In this document: positions 21,906-33,626 of the stretch, piece after piece
Layout of the letters: each line of letters opens with the position of its first letter
Position numbering within the stretch: position 1 is the first letter of the stretch
Assembly (NCBI RefSeq): GCF_947179515.1
Contig: NC_067485.1
Location: 77,394,846-77,458,845 of the forward strand
Source: Apodemus sylvaticus
Lineage: Eukaryota; Chordata; Mammalia; Rodentia; Muridae
Direction: 5' to 3'
Length of the DNA stretch: 64,000 bases
Program-made: the position numbers and the translations under genes
Notes under the pieces: model-generated
The model's database searches: none
Seen by the model: the letters and a program-made list of their open reading frames with translations, nothing else
What the model was told of the DNA's origin: nothing

Positions 21906-23640
21906 TCACTTCTCAATACCACACATGAAGTCCCATAAAAACCCTCATTTCATTCTGTCTGATAAAGATTCATTGGTCCCCATTGTCTATGTCATTTTCT
22001 ATTGATATGTGTGGTATTTACTAGAGCGTACTTCTTCATCTGAACCATTTGAATTCCTGCTCCAAAAGCAGTATAATCAACTAACCTAGCCATGTCTGGC
22101 AAAGACTGAATAGGCCCCCTCCATAATGCATAATGATGGACTCTGTCCCCTTGAGGTGACATTGAGCTACATAACAATGGGGTCTCGTGGGAAGTGGCAG
22201 AACCTAAAGCTTTAGTTTGCTTATGTTATTGTTTCCCCCTCTCTTAGTATTGTTTTCCAGTTAATGTCATGGTGTCTGTGGCCCAGTGTCTCATCTAGTA
22301 CGTGGTTACTGTGAGACCCACAACAGGGACAGTGTCCTAAAACTTTTCTGATGTGTTTTGCAAGACACAAGCAGAACTAATTCTGATATCATTCTTCTTC
22401 CTTTTTAGAATGTCCAACTACTCTTGATTTCAGGATTCTGTTTGCTTTGATGCTGTTTAGATCAAAATAAGAAAATTGAGGGAGGCATGGAATTAATATT
22501 GAACAGACTTGAAAGTCACTAGAAATAATGGCATTGTGTTAATGATCTACAGTGCTTGATTTTCAAGGTCATTGAGAGGTCAGCCTTTTATCCTTAGAGA
22601 AAACAAATGTCAGGCACTGAGGATTCACTGGTGGGAAGAGTATGTTGTTGGTCTTTGGCTCCTTGCAGCATAGGAAAAGCAAAAGAACAGATTTTATATG
22701 ATAGTGGATGTGAGCTACTCACGGTTTCTCTAGAGTTCCAAAGAAAATCAGCCTGGGAGACTGGAAGCGATGCTGTCTGCTTATTAAGAGGCCGGATATG
22801 AGTAACCTACATGAAGGACATGGGGACAGAAGTGCTGAGTAGGAAGTGTTTCACAAGGAAGGGCACAAAGGCTGAAAAGCCTTCCAGGGTGGCCAAGGAC
22901 AAGCAACTTAGAACCACTCGAGAACAGAACCTCAGAGGGTAGGAAGGAGGCAAAGGCCAGGTAAGCTCATGTCTGGAGGCCTGGCATTACCTGTAGTCAA
23001 TGGCAGTTGAAGAGTCAAGGTGAGGTGAAGAGAGAAGAGGGCTCAGTATGAGAACCAGTGTCCTGCCATAACTGTGTAATAAATACGAGTTCAAACTGCT
23101 GAGACATGGAAGATAAGGGTGTGGACAGAGAGGAGAAAGAGAGAGGAAGAGAGAAGATGTGGATATGAGGAATTGTTTTAGCTTGATGGGAGACCCTGAA
23201 GGGCTTCTGAGGAAATCTACAATCTGGAAGAAGACAGGGTGACATATGTAGGAAAAATATTCAGGGAGTTTTCAGCTTGCAGGATGCTCTTAAGTGGTGA
23301 TGAAGGGCCCTCTAAAGAGCTGGTGTATGACGGTCCTAAAGGTCAAGGCCATGCAGGGCCATTGCTACTATTCACAGAAATAACAGCAGTTGGGAATGTC
23401 TGGACATCCTCTCTCAAGCATGAGGCCCACACCACTCAGGAATCATCTCAATTGACTCATGCCAAAAACTCAGAGGAGAGTCAGAGTATCATTTTGTGGC
23501 CTTTTAAAATACAGTGTTGCTTTGATGAGTCACCTAATTTTTATATGAATGTTTCAATTCAGTACTTTAACAACCAATTTAAAACATGCATCACAGCCCA
23601 TATTAAAATGCTGAGATTATTTTTACACTCATTTACATTC
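21906..23640. other. Unique DNA, no feature seen
   Basis: Purine-rich near 22.9-23.2 kb, otherwise unremarkable. The 190-codon open frame starting at 23239 owes its length to the following simple repeat. Confidence 0.45.
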
Positions 23641-23645
23641 TTAAG

Positions 23646-23646
<1 letters not shown>

Positions 23647-23713
<67 letters not shown>

Positions 23714-23753
23714 TCCCTCCCTCCCTCCCTCCCTCCCTTTTTCTCTCCCTCCT
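23647..23753 (+). repeat. Long pure pyrimidine tract: (CT)n then (CCCT)n
   Basis: 107 uninterrupted pyrimidines: about 30 CT units, then TCCC/CCCT units, then mixed C/T. (TTCC)n units continue past an A at 23754. The mirror symmetry of (CT)n favours triplex formation. Confidence 0.97.
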
Positions 23754-24194
23754 ACCTTCCTTCCTTCCTTTATTTTTCTTTTCTAGTTTCCTTCACTATC
23801 TGAACCTGTAGCAGAGTGCTTGAAACTGGCTAATCTTTGAAAAAGAGGGATTTATAATTACTTACACTTTAGCTTCAGGTATGTGGTAAAAAGCTAAAGG
23901 GCAATTCAGCATTGGTGAGCAGAACAAAGCACATGGGGTGGATTTGCTTTAGAATAAAGCAATGTTTGAATAATTAAATGACTATTGCCAAAACAGGACA
24001 TGCTCATGAGAGAAACATTAACCTATACCTGATGGCTCTGCTCCATTGCCAAGCCCCAAGCCTAGACACTGCCTTTTTGTCCTATGAGAAACATATGTTC
24101 TAACATGGGGACATTTGGAAGTCCCCATCCAAAGAAACAGAGCAGAAGGTTAATATTTTGACAAGCTGACTTTTATTCATTGATTTCTTTGTAT

Positions 24195-24213
24195 TAAATT
24201 TTTAGTTATCTGA

Positions 24214-24283
<70 letters not shown>

Positions 24284-24455
24284 ATAAGTAAGCATGCATA
24301 TTTGTGTAGGTGCCTACAGAGATGAGAAGAGACTATCAGATTCCTACAGCTGGACTTTCAGGGGGTTGAGATCTCCTGTATACAGGTTCTGGGAGTAGAA
24401 CCAGGGCCCATAGCTACACATGCTCCAAACCACTGAGCAGTATTTCCCACCCATT
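24195..24455 (-). repeat. B3-type SINE with (TG)n(TA)n tail
   Basis: (TG)n 24222-24249 runs into (TA)n 24249-24281 on the tail side. The body reads GGTGCCTACAGAGATGAGAA and the head CCAAACCACTGAGCAGTATT, antisense. Confidence 0.75.
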
Positions 24456-24486
24456 AATTTCTTATCCATTTAAAAATATAAAACCA

Positions 24487-24877
24487 ATGGAATAATACTC
24501 AGCAATTAGAAACAATGAATTCACAAAATTTTTAGGCAAATGGTTTGATCTGGAAAATATCATCCTAAGTGAGCTAACCCGGTCACAAAAGAATACACAT
24601 GGAATGCAATCTCTGATAAGTGGATATTAATTAGCCCAGAAGCCCTGAATACACAAGGCACAAATCGCATAACAAATGACTCCCATGAAGAAGTATGGAG
24701 AGGGTCCTGATCCTGGAAAGGATTGATCTAGCATTGGAGGGGAATATAAGGACAGAGAAAAAGGAGGGAGGTGATTGGAGAATGGATGGAGAGAAGGTTT
24801 ATGGGACATATGGGGAGGGGGGATCTGGGAAAGGGGAAATCATTTGGAATGTAAACAAAGAATATAGAAAATAAAAA

Positions 24878-24881
<4 letters not shown>
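24487..24881 (+). mobile_element. 5'-truncated L1 3' end
   Basis: Starts in the last ORF2 codons (ATGGAATAATACTCAGCAAT) and runs through GTGGATATTAATTAGCCCAG into a G-rich 3' UTR ending GGAAATCATTTGGAATGTAA. A 10-bp repeat, TATAAAACCA, flanks it at 24477-24486 and 24946-24955. It is a probable TSD, although it overlaps the AT-rich tail. About 400 bases survive. Confidence 0.88.

Positions 24882-24949
<68 letters not shown>
24882..24949 (+). repeat. (TA)n microsatellite in the L1 A-tail
   Basis: About 34 uninterrupted TA units replace most of the expected poly(A) tail. Confidence 0.96.
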
Positions 24950-24953
<4 letters not shown>

Positions 24954-25347
24954 CAGTTCATTCATTTATGTGTGGTTGGGTATAGCATGTAAAGAAGAAA
25001 AACTTTAGCATTCAAAAGTTAATATCCTTGTTCCTAAACTTCAGATTTTAATCCCTTAAAAATCAATCTGATCCCATTTCATATCTAAACAGTAAAACAC
25101 AAGATATTACTCATTTAAAGGTTTCATATTATTTGGAGATTTATGTCACTCAATGGTTTTCTGAGAATATTTCTGTGGTTCTATTATTAAGAAAGAACTT
25201 TAAATTTTCATTTTAACATATTTTTCAAATATCATAGATAATAACCAAAATATTCATTAGCCATCTACAGAAAAATTTATTGAAAATATCTGAGCTTCTG
25301 CATATTTTTCTTATAATAAAAATAGAATAAGTTAAGCTATACCAGCT

Positions 25348-25361
25348 GTTGCCATGGAAAC
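25348..25361 (+). promoter_or_regulatory. RFX X-box-like palindrome
   Basis: GTTGCCATGGAAAC is one base from the symmetrical X-box GTTGCCATGGCAAC bound by RFX factors. It lies in unique DNA. Confidence 0.4.
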
Positions 25362-25454
25362 TAAGATATTTACACATTGAGAATGAACATGAAAATTTCT
25401 AAATGCATTTCCAGTCTTATGAAGTATATTTTTTATGAAGAAGACCACATACTT

Positions 25455-26575
25455 CAGGTGACTTCAAGTCCAGGAGGTCCTAGACAATTCCTCCATGTAA
25501 GTATTCTGTGCCCTCAGGCAAGGACGCCTCAGCCTCACTTAGAAGGGAGAATGGAATGGTTGTGGAAGGCATATGGAGGGAATGAACTGGGTGAGGGGAT
25601 CAGGAGAAGACTGGGAGGATTCAGGGTCAGGTGTGGTGAGGGTCTAGGGGGTATGACCAGATGGCCATGAGAATGAAAATCTGAACCAAGTGGAGAGGGG
25701 CATCTCCAGGAACAGATGAAGACTTGGGATAAGGGAAGGCATCCAAGAATCAATGGGGGGTGACATTAGCCGTCTCACTGCATTGGGGATATTGAGTCTG
25801 TGGAGGCTGCCTCCTATGGCCAGGCAGGAACCCAGGTAGAGCAATAGGCACACCAACCAGGCACTTCGACCTACAACTTATCCTGTCCACAAGAAATGCA
25901 GGAATAAGGGATAGAGCAAAGAATGAGGAAACAGCCAACCAATAACTGGCCCAACTTGAGACCCATACTATGGGCAAGCACCAATCTCTGACACTATTAA
26001 TGATCCTCTGTTATGCTTACAGGGAGGAGTCTAGCATGGCTGTCCTCTGAGAGGCTCCACCCAGCAGCTGATTCAGACAGATGCAGACCCCCACAGCCAA
26101 ATAGTACATGGAGCTTGGAGACTCCTATAGGTGTGTAGGGGAAAAGATTGTAGTCTCTAAGGCATAGGAACTCCAGGGAAAGACCAAAAGAAACAAACAG
26201 CCTGGACCCTTGTGGCTCTGAGTTCGAACCAACCAAAGAACATACAGAGGCTACACCTAGACCTCCTCACACATATCTAACAGATGTGCAGGTTAGTCTT
26301 CATGTGGGTCCTGAACAACTGGAGCAGGGGCCATCTCAAAAGATGTTGCCTGTATGTGGGATAAGTACTTCTAGCCAGGCTTCCTTGTCTGTCCTCAGCA
26401 GGAAAGGAAACCCCCAGCCTCACAGAGACTTCAAGTGCCCATGTAGTAAGATACCCAGGGGGCCCACACCTGCTCAGAGGGGAGGGGAGATGGGGAAGAA
26501 TTGTGGGAGGGGGCAACTGGGAGGCAGGCAGTGAGTGAAATGTCAAGTGAACAAGTAAAAAATAAATTAAAAAGT
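25455..26575 (+). mobile_element. Lx-like L1 3' UTR, sense
   Basis: About 1.1 kb of rodent L1 3' UTR without ORF2. Landmarks are GATGGCCATGAGAATGAAAA, AACCAATAACTGGCCCAACT, AGAGGCTCCACCCAGCAGCT and GGTCCTGAACAACTGGAGCA. A purine-rich end and an AATAAATTAAAA tail follow. Moderate divergence points to the Lx era of murine radiation. Confidence 0.88.
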
Positions 26576-27815
26576 TCTGTGCCTTGCTACTCCTTAAAGA
26601 TAGACATCATCAGATTGAGGTCTTAGGGTTTATTTGATAATTTGGCAGCATCATTCATATATATGAATATAATATGTATTTTAAAAAGGAAATTGAAAAA
26701 ACTGAAAACATTCCTAGCACAGATTTAACTGATTATTCAATCCTCCAAATATCTAATTTCTAAAAGCCTTCAAAGCTAAAACTCCTTGGTAAATCACCTA
26801 TCTAACTGAGTTCTAGTCTTAGTAGGCTCTAAGTCAAACAGGAAACACAACATTTAATTTTTAGCAAGTATTTATGACACCTTAATTGATAATCAATTCT
26901 ACATTAATAATCTTGAGGAGGTGACAATCAGATATGAAACACAAACTATACAAGGGGTTAGATGCCAGGATAGAAGACTAAACTGGGCATCTTCAGGATA
27001 TCTGTCTGAGCCTTGAGACTCAAGGAGGCCCAGGGAACGAAAACCAGAAGAGGTGAGTGTGTGATACCTGACATAAATCTTAAAGAATGAAGCTTACCTG
27101 GTAGGACCTGTTAACCTAAACAAGTCAATGCTTAGATACCCAACTAAGCTGATAGCAAGTGCAAACAAAAGATCTACTATGAACTTTGAAAAACCATATA
27201 GAGTAATTGGATAATGAGGACTAATTTGATCCTAATTCTATGGCTTCATGCCAAACATTCAATAGCTATGAAAATGTTTTCAGCAGGATTCACCTAATAC
27301 GAAACTTAGCCTTAACAAACTGGGCAAGAACATCCCTCCCTCGACGCCACTCCTACTCTCTGGAGTTATTTCTCAACTTAATAAATCTAGATTCATTCTG
27401 CTTAAAAGATGGTTTTAACTTTGTTCTATAACAAAGCTCTTTAATATGTAAATGTGTAATTACAATTTTGCTTACAGTTGTTCATTTTGTGGTAAATAAA
27501 ATTTTAAGATAATTGAAATTATGTTAATATTTTTCTATAAAACCAAGGATAAATAGGTGAAATCAGAAGTTAGAGCAACTGCATTTGGAATCAGGGAGAC
27601 TAATTCCTCCCTCGGTATCTCTCCTACTTTTTTCTGTTATTGATATTGTTGAAGACTCAGAGGAAACAGAGGGTCTGCAGAGGTAAAACAGTCAGGCAAG
27701 CCGGAAAGACTGGAAGAAAACCCACAAAGCCATGAGTTAAGGGATGTCATAGCAATTCTTTTCTTAGCTACTGACGTCCTTGCAGATTTTCTTGGACAAA
27801 GCTGTAATTCGTACT
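26576..27815. other. Unique AT-rich DNA, no feature seen
   Basis: No recognised repeat or coding exon. Confidence 0.45.
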
Positions 27816-27817
27816 GT

Positions 27818-27965
27818 GTTCTGAATGTTTTTGTCTCTCCCAAATTTATATTGAAACGTGTTCTCTTTGTTCTTACATTAAAGCTAGGGAACCTTGGGGA
27901 TACTAGGTGTAAAATCTCCACCCATGCAAAGAGGATTAATGTTTTCACAAAAGGAAATTGGTGGA
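27818..27965 (+). mobile_element. Possible ancient MaLR-like fragment
   Basis: GAATGTTTTTGTCTCTCCCA, TTATATTGAAACGTG and AGAGGATTAATGTTTTCAC follow the order of a common mammalian LTR-type repeat. The family cannot be named from reading alone. Confidence 0.35.
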
Positions 27966-28317
27966 AATTTCTGCCACATACCTCAGGTGCGGGGATGAGA
28001 GGTAACAGAGGCAATGGATCACTGCTAAATGCATCACCTTAGAGCAGAAGGAGAGCCTCACCCAACACTGAATCAAGAGCGATTGTTGTGGGTTCTTCCT
28101 AAATTATTTGGCTATGGCATTACATCATGGTACCCTGAACTAATTCACATTAGAAAGCTGGGTATGGTACTATCCTAAACAGGAAGGGGGTAATACCAGA
28201 TGAGTAAGTATGGGTGTTTGGCCTTGATATGCTTATAGTCACTCTGGAGAGTATGGAAATATACAGCAGCAAAACAAGCTTGCTGTGGAACACTGAGAAA
28301 GGAAGTATGTTCTTTTC

Positions 28318-28722
28318 CCTTTTAATATATTTTTATTTATGCTTTAACAGTTCATGCATGCCCATAATATACTTATTTATATTCAACACTCATCACCTTC
28401 TTCTTCCCCTCACTTATTCTGAACTCCTTCTTCTTTACAAACAAGTTCCCCTCTTATTTTTATGTTTTTCTATGAATGTACATGGTGCACTGAATTCAAT
28501 TAAGGTTGCTTGCACAAGTGGGAAGGTGCTGTTTACTGGAGCATGGGCAAATTGTCACTGAAGAAAACGATTCTTCCACCCTCAGCATTAGATGCCCATA
28601 TCTCCTCAGGGAGTACAAGTCTTTGTTAGCCACCGCTCTCCCTCAATACACACCAGGATGGAATGTTGATGGGTCCAGTCTTGTTCAACTCTTGCAAAGG
28701 AAATCACAGCTACTGTGAATCC
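28318..28722 (-). mobile_element. Dispersed rodent repeat, probably L1 3' region, antisense
   Basis: The series CAGTTCATGCATGCCCATAA, TGGTGCACTGAATTCAATTA, GAAAACGATTCTTCCACCC and CAGGATGGAATGTTGATGGG is one I recognise from many mouse loci. I infer an antisense L1-lineage 3' UTR, with limited certainty on family. Confidence 0.5.
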
Positions 28723-28744
28723 TTGAAGAAGAGAGCCAACCATG

Positions 28745-29160
28745 TCCTCAGTTTTATGTCAACTTGACACAAGCTAGAGCTAGAGTCAAGTCTGGTCCCT
28801 GTGGGCATGAGGCAAGCACATCCTGCATAGGGATACATGTAGGCAATACACCCCTAAATAAAAGAAGGAGGATGGGGGGAGGAAGTGAAAAGAAGAAAGG
28901 AAGGAAAAAAAAGAAAGGAAGAGAAAAGAAAAGAATAAAAGCAGGCTGAGCAAGTTATGTGGGTCAAGGCAGTAAGCAGTGAATGTCCGCGGCTTCTGTT
29001 TCAATTCCTGTCTCCGGGCTGCCGCCTTGAATTCCTGCCCTGACTTCTCTCGACTGTGGATTGTGATCTGAGAGTTGAAGATAAACTAAACCTATTCACC
29101 CCTAAGTTGCTTTTGGTAATGCTGTTTTATCCCAGCAATAGAAACGCCGTGACTCTCTGC
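28745..29160 (+). mobile_element. Dispersed murine LTR-like repeat, split by a SINE tail
   Basis: The left part carries ATGTCAACTTGACACAAGCT. The right part carries AAGCAGGCTGAGCAAGTTAT, AATTCCTGCCCTGACTTCTC and AGCAATAGAAACGCCGTGAC. The middle (28795-28938) looks like the 3' end of a B3 SINE with a purine-rich tail that interrupted it. A reverse-oriented relative occurs at 40770-40920. Confidence 0.55.
28795..28938 (+). repeat. B3-like 3' fragment with polypurine tail
   Basis: CCCTGTGGGCATGAGGCAAG through ATGTAGGCAATACACCCC resembles the 3' end of B3. It is followed by about 75 bases of almost pure G/A, which likely expanded from the A tail. Confidence 0.5.
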
Positions 29161-29376
29161 ATTCTCTGGCTCTTAAAAGTTAAATCTGCAATATGTTCAG
29201 ACAATGAGCTTGAAGGCAGTAAAATTCAATTGTATTTTGTCGGACCTGGGAAAGTTCCACATTCTCTGGAACTGACTTTCTAGCCCTGAAAGCCCTTTTA
29301 TCATGGTCTGTGCCTTCCTATAGTCCACACTGTTGTGGTCATAAAACTAGAAATATAAGAATAGGTTCCATGAGGT

Positions 29377-29796
29377 TGTGGTGAGGTGTGAGGGAAGGGG
29401 GTGTCTCAGTGGGCCCATGCCAAGGTATCCCCTCCCCCTGAGGGACCAGCCACACAATGGTATAGCATAGAATAGAGTTTATTTAGGGTGTGGGGAGGAG
29501 AGTTAAGAGAGTAGTAGAGGCAGAGAAAGGCAGAGAGAAGGAGAGAGTAGAGAAGTAGAGGCTGGCCACGACCATGTGGAGAGAGGGGGAAGGGAAGGAG
29601 GAAGGGAAGAGCCCAAGAGGGCAAGAGAGGCAAAAGTAAGAGAGTAAGAAAATAAGAGAGAGCAAGAGAGCAATGAGGGGCAAACATCCCTTTTATAGTG
29701 AGTGAGCCAGGCCTACCTGGCTCTTACCAGGTCAGTGTAGGGAGGAGCATACCTGTATGTTGCCAGGTGGGGTGGAGTTTAGACAGAATACCAACA
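29377..29796 (-). mobile_element. Solo LTR, ERV-type, antisense
   Basis: On the minus strand it begins TGTTGGTATTCTGTC at 29796. It has a TATAAAA box (29691-29697), a long pyrimidine-rich stretch, AATAAA (29478-29483), and ends near ...CCTCACCACA around 29377. About 420 bases, TG...CA ends, ordered promoter and polyadenylation signals, and no internal retroviral genes on either side make it a solo LTR. The family is murine and probably ERVK-like; I do not name it. No convincing short TSD was seen, so the inner boundary may be off by some bases. Confidence 0.7.
29691..29697 (-). promoter_or_regulatory. TATA box of the solo LTR
   Basis: Reads TATAAAA on the minus strand, about 100 bases inside the LTR start. 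Transcription would run leftward. Confidence 0.55.
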
Positions 29797-29799
29797 CAC

Positions 29800-30985
29800 C
29801 CTTCATGGAAGACTGACTTTCCTGGGTATTCTTTATATGGCCATTGGTAGAGATAGAGTGGGTGTCTGTTGTTATGTTATTGCTTTAGAATGCAACAGCT
29901 CCACCATCTTGCAGGCATCTTCTGTTACACAGCCATGGAAGAGCACATGATACCTCATCACAGCAACAGACAGACCCCACTGGCATAATGTGCACCATTT
30001 ATCCAATCAGTAGTAGTTGGATGGAAGAGTTATAAGGCCTGCTTTTCTGATCTGCATTAACATCAGACAAACAATGCTAACAAGGGGTACTGTGGCAGAT
30101 ATAAACTGAATACCTATAGGCCTTCTAGGATAGCTACAGCTCTGACCACTTCTGCAAAGCCTTCATTCACCATATATCAGCCCTTTTGACAGGGTCTTTC
30201 TCTGCACTGGACTATCCCATTCGGAGCTGAGAAATGAAAGAATTAATTAAAGGTAACATTATATCCTGATCATTTGGGTAGTTTCCAGCTTATAATATAT
30301 ATTCAACAAATACAAATTAAATTTTTATCTTGCACATTAATGGTCAATAAGCACTTCTGGGATCAAATCAAGCAAGGTTGATTTAGCAGACAAGAGCTAG
30401 AAGTGAGGGTTTCAAGGAAATGTCTCAAATTAATTTTAATTTAATAAACTGAGTATTCTGTTTATTTAATAACATATACCACATACTTATGTGTGTATTT
30501 GCATATACAAACGTATGATCCCCCTGCTAAAGAGTATCTGCTTACAATAGCAGTAGATCTAATGTGTGCTTAATGGAAGAAATCTAGGAAGTTTCCCTCA
30601 AACCAGTATCCAGTCAAACATGTCCTTTCTGTGAAGTAAAATTCACTACACATAGTTAAGGCATAAAACATATTAGAAGATACTTAGGTATAGGTATAAA
30701 AGTAAGGGCTCATATATTAATAGAGTGATTGTGGTAGTAAAACCAAATGTCCCTGTGCTGCTGCTGTCCATTTTTGCCTGAGGCAACCACAGCTGCAACT
30801 GCATTTAGTAGAACATCTTCTGTACAGTACACTACCAGGAATGAGATTTCACCTGTTAGGCACTGAGCTTTCTAGCTCCGCCTATACTCCCTCTACATTC
30901 CCTCCTTTGACTTTATTCCTTTCCAATCCTGGGCCTAAGAGCCATTTTGGTTCTCTCTCTCCACATATTTGGCCATTCTTTGTTC
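29800..30985. other. Mostly unique DNA
   Basis: No clear repeat. The last part (from about 30860) may already be the decayed 3' UTR of the antisense L1 that follows. Confidence 0.4.
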
Positions 30986-30989
30986 TTAA

Positions 30990-31114
30990 AAATCTTACAC
31001 TTCAGTAGGCTCTGTCAATGTGTTTTCTTTCTCTGCTTGGCTTATTTCACTCAACAGAATATATTTCAGGCCCTCCATGCACATATTTTTCCCCCTAATG
31101 TTGAATAGCATTAC

Positions 31115-31149
<35 letters not shown>

Positions 31150-31320
31150 TACATACATGATTTCCTCCTGCATTCATTAATAGATTCCAGGGTTTCGTTT
31201 TTTTTTTTTTTTATTTTGATACTATGGATAAAGACACAATGTACACAATTGTACAGATATCTGTAGACAACAGTAAGTTTATTATTAGGGTATAATGCCC
31301 CAAAAGAAGAATTGCTGGGT
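30990..31320 (-). mobile_element. Old mammalian-type L1, antisense, 3' part (host of two insertions)
   Basis: TGCTTGGCTTATTTCACTCA and the following decayed ORF2 end, with AAGAATTGCTGGGT, read as the complement of L1 ORF2 3' sequence. It is cut at 31320 by a younger L1 and resumes at 37127. A (TG)n tract (31117-31148) lies inside. Confidence 0.8.
31117..31148 (+). repeat. (TG)n microsatellite
   Basis: About 16 TG units where the L1 complement normally has a TGTGTATATATAC-type stretch. Confidence 0.95.
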
Positions 31321-31755
31321 TCCTGCATGGAGAACAGCAGAGGGAGAGACTCCCACGGCTATATTTACTGCCTGCCAGGGCAGAAAAGCATCACTAGGTA
31401 CTTTATTATCGCAAGCTTAAGATCTCTAGGGGTGCAAACCGCCAGGGGTCCGCCTGCGCCCAGGACCTGAGCACATAGGCAGTTCATCTGCCACCACCCC
31501 CTCGCCCCCACCACCATCTTCGCTCCATTACAGAACAGTCCTGGAACACCTGGTTCACCATGACAAACCAAGTATAACATTGCTTGAGGCAAGACTGAGC
31601 AGGGCTCCAAAGGCACAAAAGAGGAAGGCAGCATATCAGCAATCTGTGCCAGAAGAAACCTACTCATCCAGTGTCACGGAAATAGCCTTAAAGTCCACAG
31701 TAGGTTGAAGCACCAGTCTGTGACAATAAGACCATCAAACACCAGTGAGAACTAG

Positions 31756-32940
31756 ATGGCTAAAGGCAAATGTAGGAACATTACTAACAGAAACCAAGGC
31801 ATTATGGCAGCATCTGAACCCAACTCTCCAACAACAGCAAGTCCTGGATACTCCAACACGCCAGAAAAACAAGAGTTAGAATTAAAATCACTGGTAAGGA
31901 TGCTGTTAGAGGAACATATGAAGGACATAAATAAATCTCTTAAAGAAATTCAGGAGAAAAATGATCAAAAGCTAGAAGCCCTTACAAGGGAAACACAAAA
32001 ATCACTTAAAGAAATTCAGGAGAATATGGGTCAGAAGTTAGTAGCCAATAAGGAGGAAATGCAAAAGTCACTTAAAGAAATACAGGAGAACTTTAATCAA
32101 AACAAAGAGGAAACACAAAACACAAAGCTCTCTCAAAGAATTACAGGAAAACACAAACAAGCAAGTGAGGGAACTTAGCAAAAACTTCCAGGATCTAAAA
32201 ACAGAAGTAGAAACAACTAAGAAAGCACAAAGGGAGACAACTTTGGAGATAGAAAACCTTGGGAAGAAATCAGGGGCCATAGATGCAAATATCAACAACA
32301 AAATACAAGAGATAGAAGAAAGAATCTCAGATGCCGAAGATACCACAGAAACCACTCAACAGTTAAAGAAAATGCAAAATGCAAAAAGCTTGTAACCCAA
32401 AACATCCAGGAAATCCAGGACACAATGAGAAAGCCAAACCTAAGGATTATAGGCATTGATGAGAGTGAAGATTTACAACTTAAAGGGCCAGCAAATATCT
32501 TCAACAAAATTATGGAAGAAAACTTCCCTAACCTAAAGGGAGAGATGCCCATGAATATACAAGAAGCCTACAGAACTCGAAACAGACTGGACCAGAACAG
32601 AACTACCTCCCATTACATAATAATCAAAACCCCAAATGTACTAAACAAAAAAAGAATACTTAGGACAGTAAGAGAAAAGGGGCAAGTAACATATAAAGGA
32701 AGAACTATCAGAATTACACCAGACTTCTGACCAGAGACCATGAAAGCTAGAAGATCCTGAGCAGAGCTCATGCAGACCCTAAGAGAATACAAATGCCAGC
32801 CAAGACTACTATACCCAGTGAAACTCTCAATCACTATAGATGGAGAAACTAAGATATTCCATGACAAAACCAAATTTACAAAATATCTTTCCACAAACCC
32901 CTACTATCCAAAGGATAATAGGGGGAAAACACCATTACAA
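31756..32940 (+). pseudogene. LINE-1 ORF1 (RNA-binding protein) pseudogene
   Basis: The start MAKGKCRNITNRNQ is typical of mouse ORF1, an RNA-binding, trimer-forming protein of the L1 particle. The N-terminal coiled-coil region carries repeated SLKEIQEN units (three between 31936 and 32095), suggesting local duplication. The frame shifts near 32130 and again near 32400, with a TAA at about 32392. The RRM-like part (NLRIIGIDESEDLQLKGPAN) is readable at 32425-32730, then hits TGA after RITPDF. A further TGA follows before the C-terminal CQPRLLYPVKLSITIDGETK block. It cannot make a full protein. Confidence 0.9.
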
Positions 32941-33017
32941 TGAGGGAAACTATACCCTGGAAAAAGCAGGCTATTAAACTTCTTTCATCAAACCCAAAAG
33001 AAGATAATCACAGAAGT

Positions 33018-33562
33018 ATAAAATTAGCATCAAAAAGGATAGGAAGCAATAACCACTACTCCTTAATATCTCCTAACATCAATGGACTCAATTCCCCAAT
33101 ACAAAGACATAGACTAACAGACTGGTTACTTAAACAGGTCCCTACATTTTGCTGCATACAGGAAACACTCCTCAGTGTCAAAGACAAAAACTACCTTAGA
33201 GTAAAAGGCTGGAAAACAATTCTACAAGCAAATGGTCTCAGGAAACAAGCCGGAGTTGCCATTCTAATATCAGATAAAATTGACTTTCAACCTAATGTCA
33301 CCAAAAGAGACATGGAAGGCCACTTCTTTCTGGTCAAAGGAAAAATCCAACAAGAACTATCAATCCTGAACATTTATGCTCCAAATGCAAGGGCACCTTC
33401 ATTCATAAAAGAAACTATATTAAAGCTCAAAGCACACATTGCACCTAACACAATAATTGTGGGTGACTTAAACACTCCACTCTCATCAATGGAGGGATCA
33501 GGAAAACAGAAACTAAACAGGGAGGCAGTGAAACTAATTGAAGCTTTGAACCAATTGGATTT

Positions 33563-33626
<64 letters not shown>

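Noticed and set aside
23239..23811. 190-codon open frame on the plus strand
   Set aside because: The C-terminal third is Leu/Ser and Pro repeats made by the (CT)n/(CCCT)n tract, and the rest has no recognisable domain. Repeat-driven ORF.
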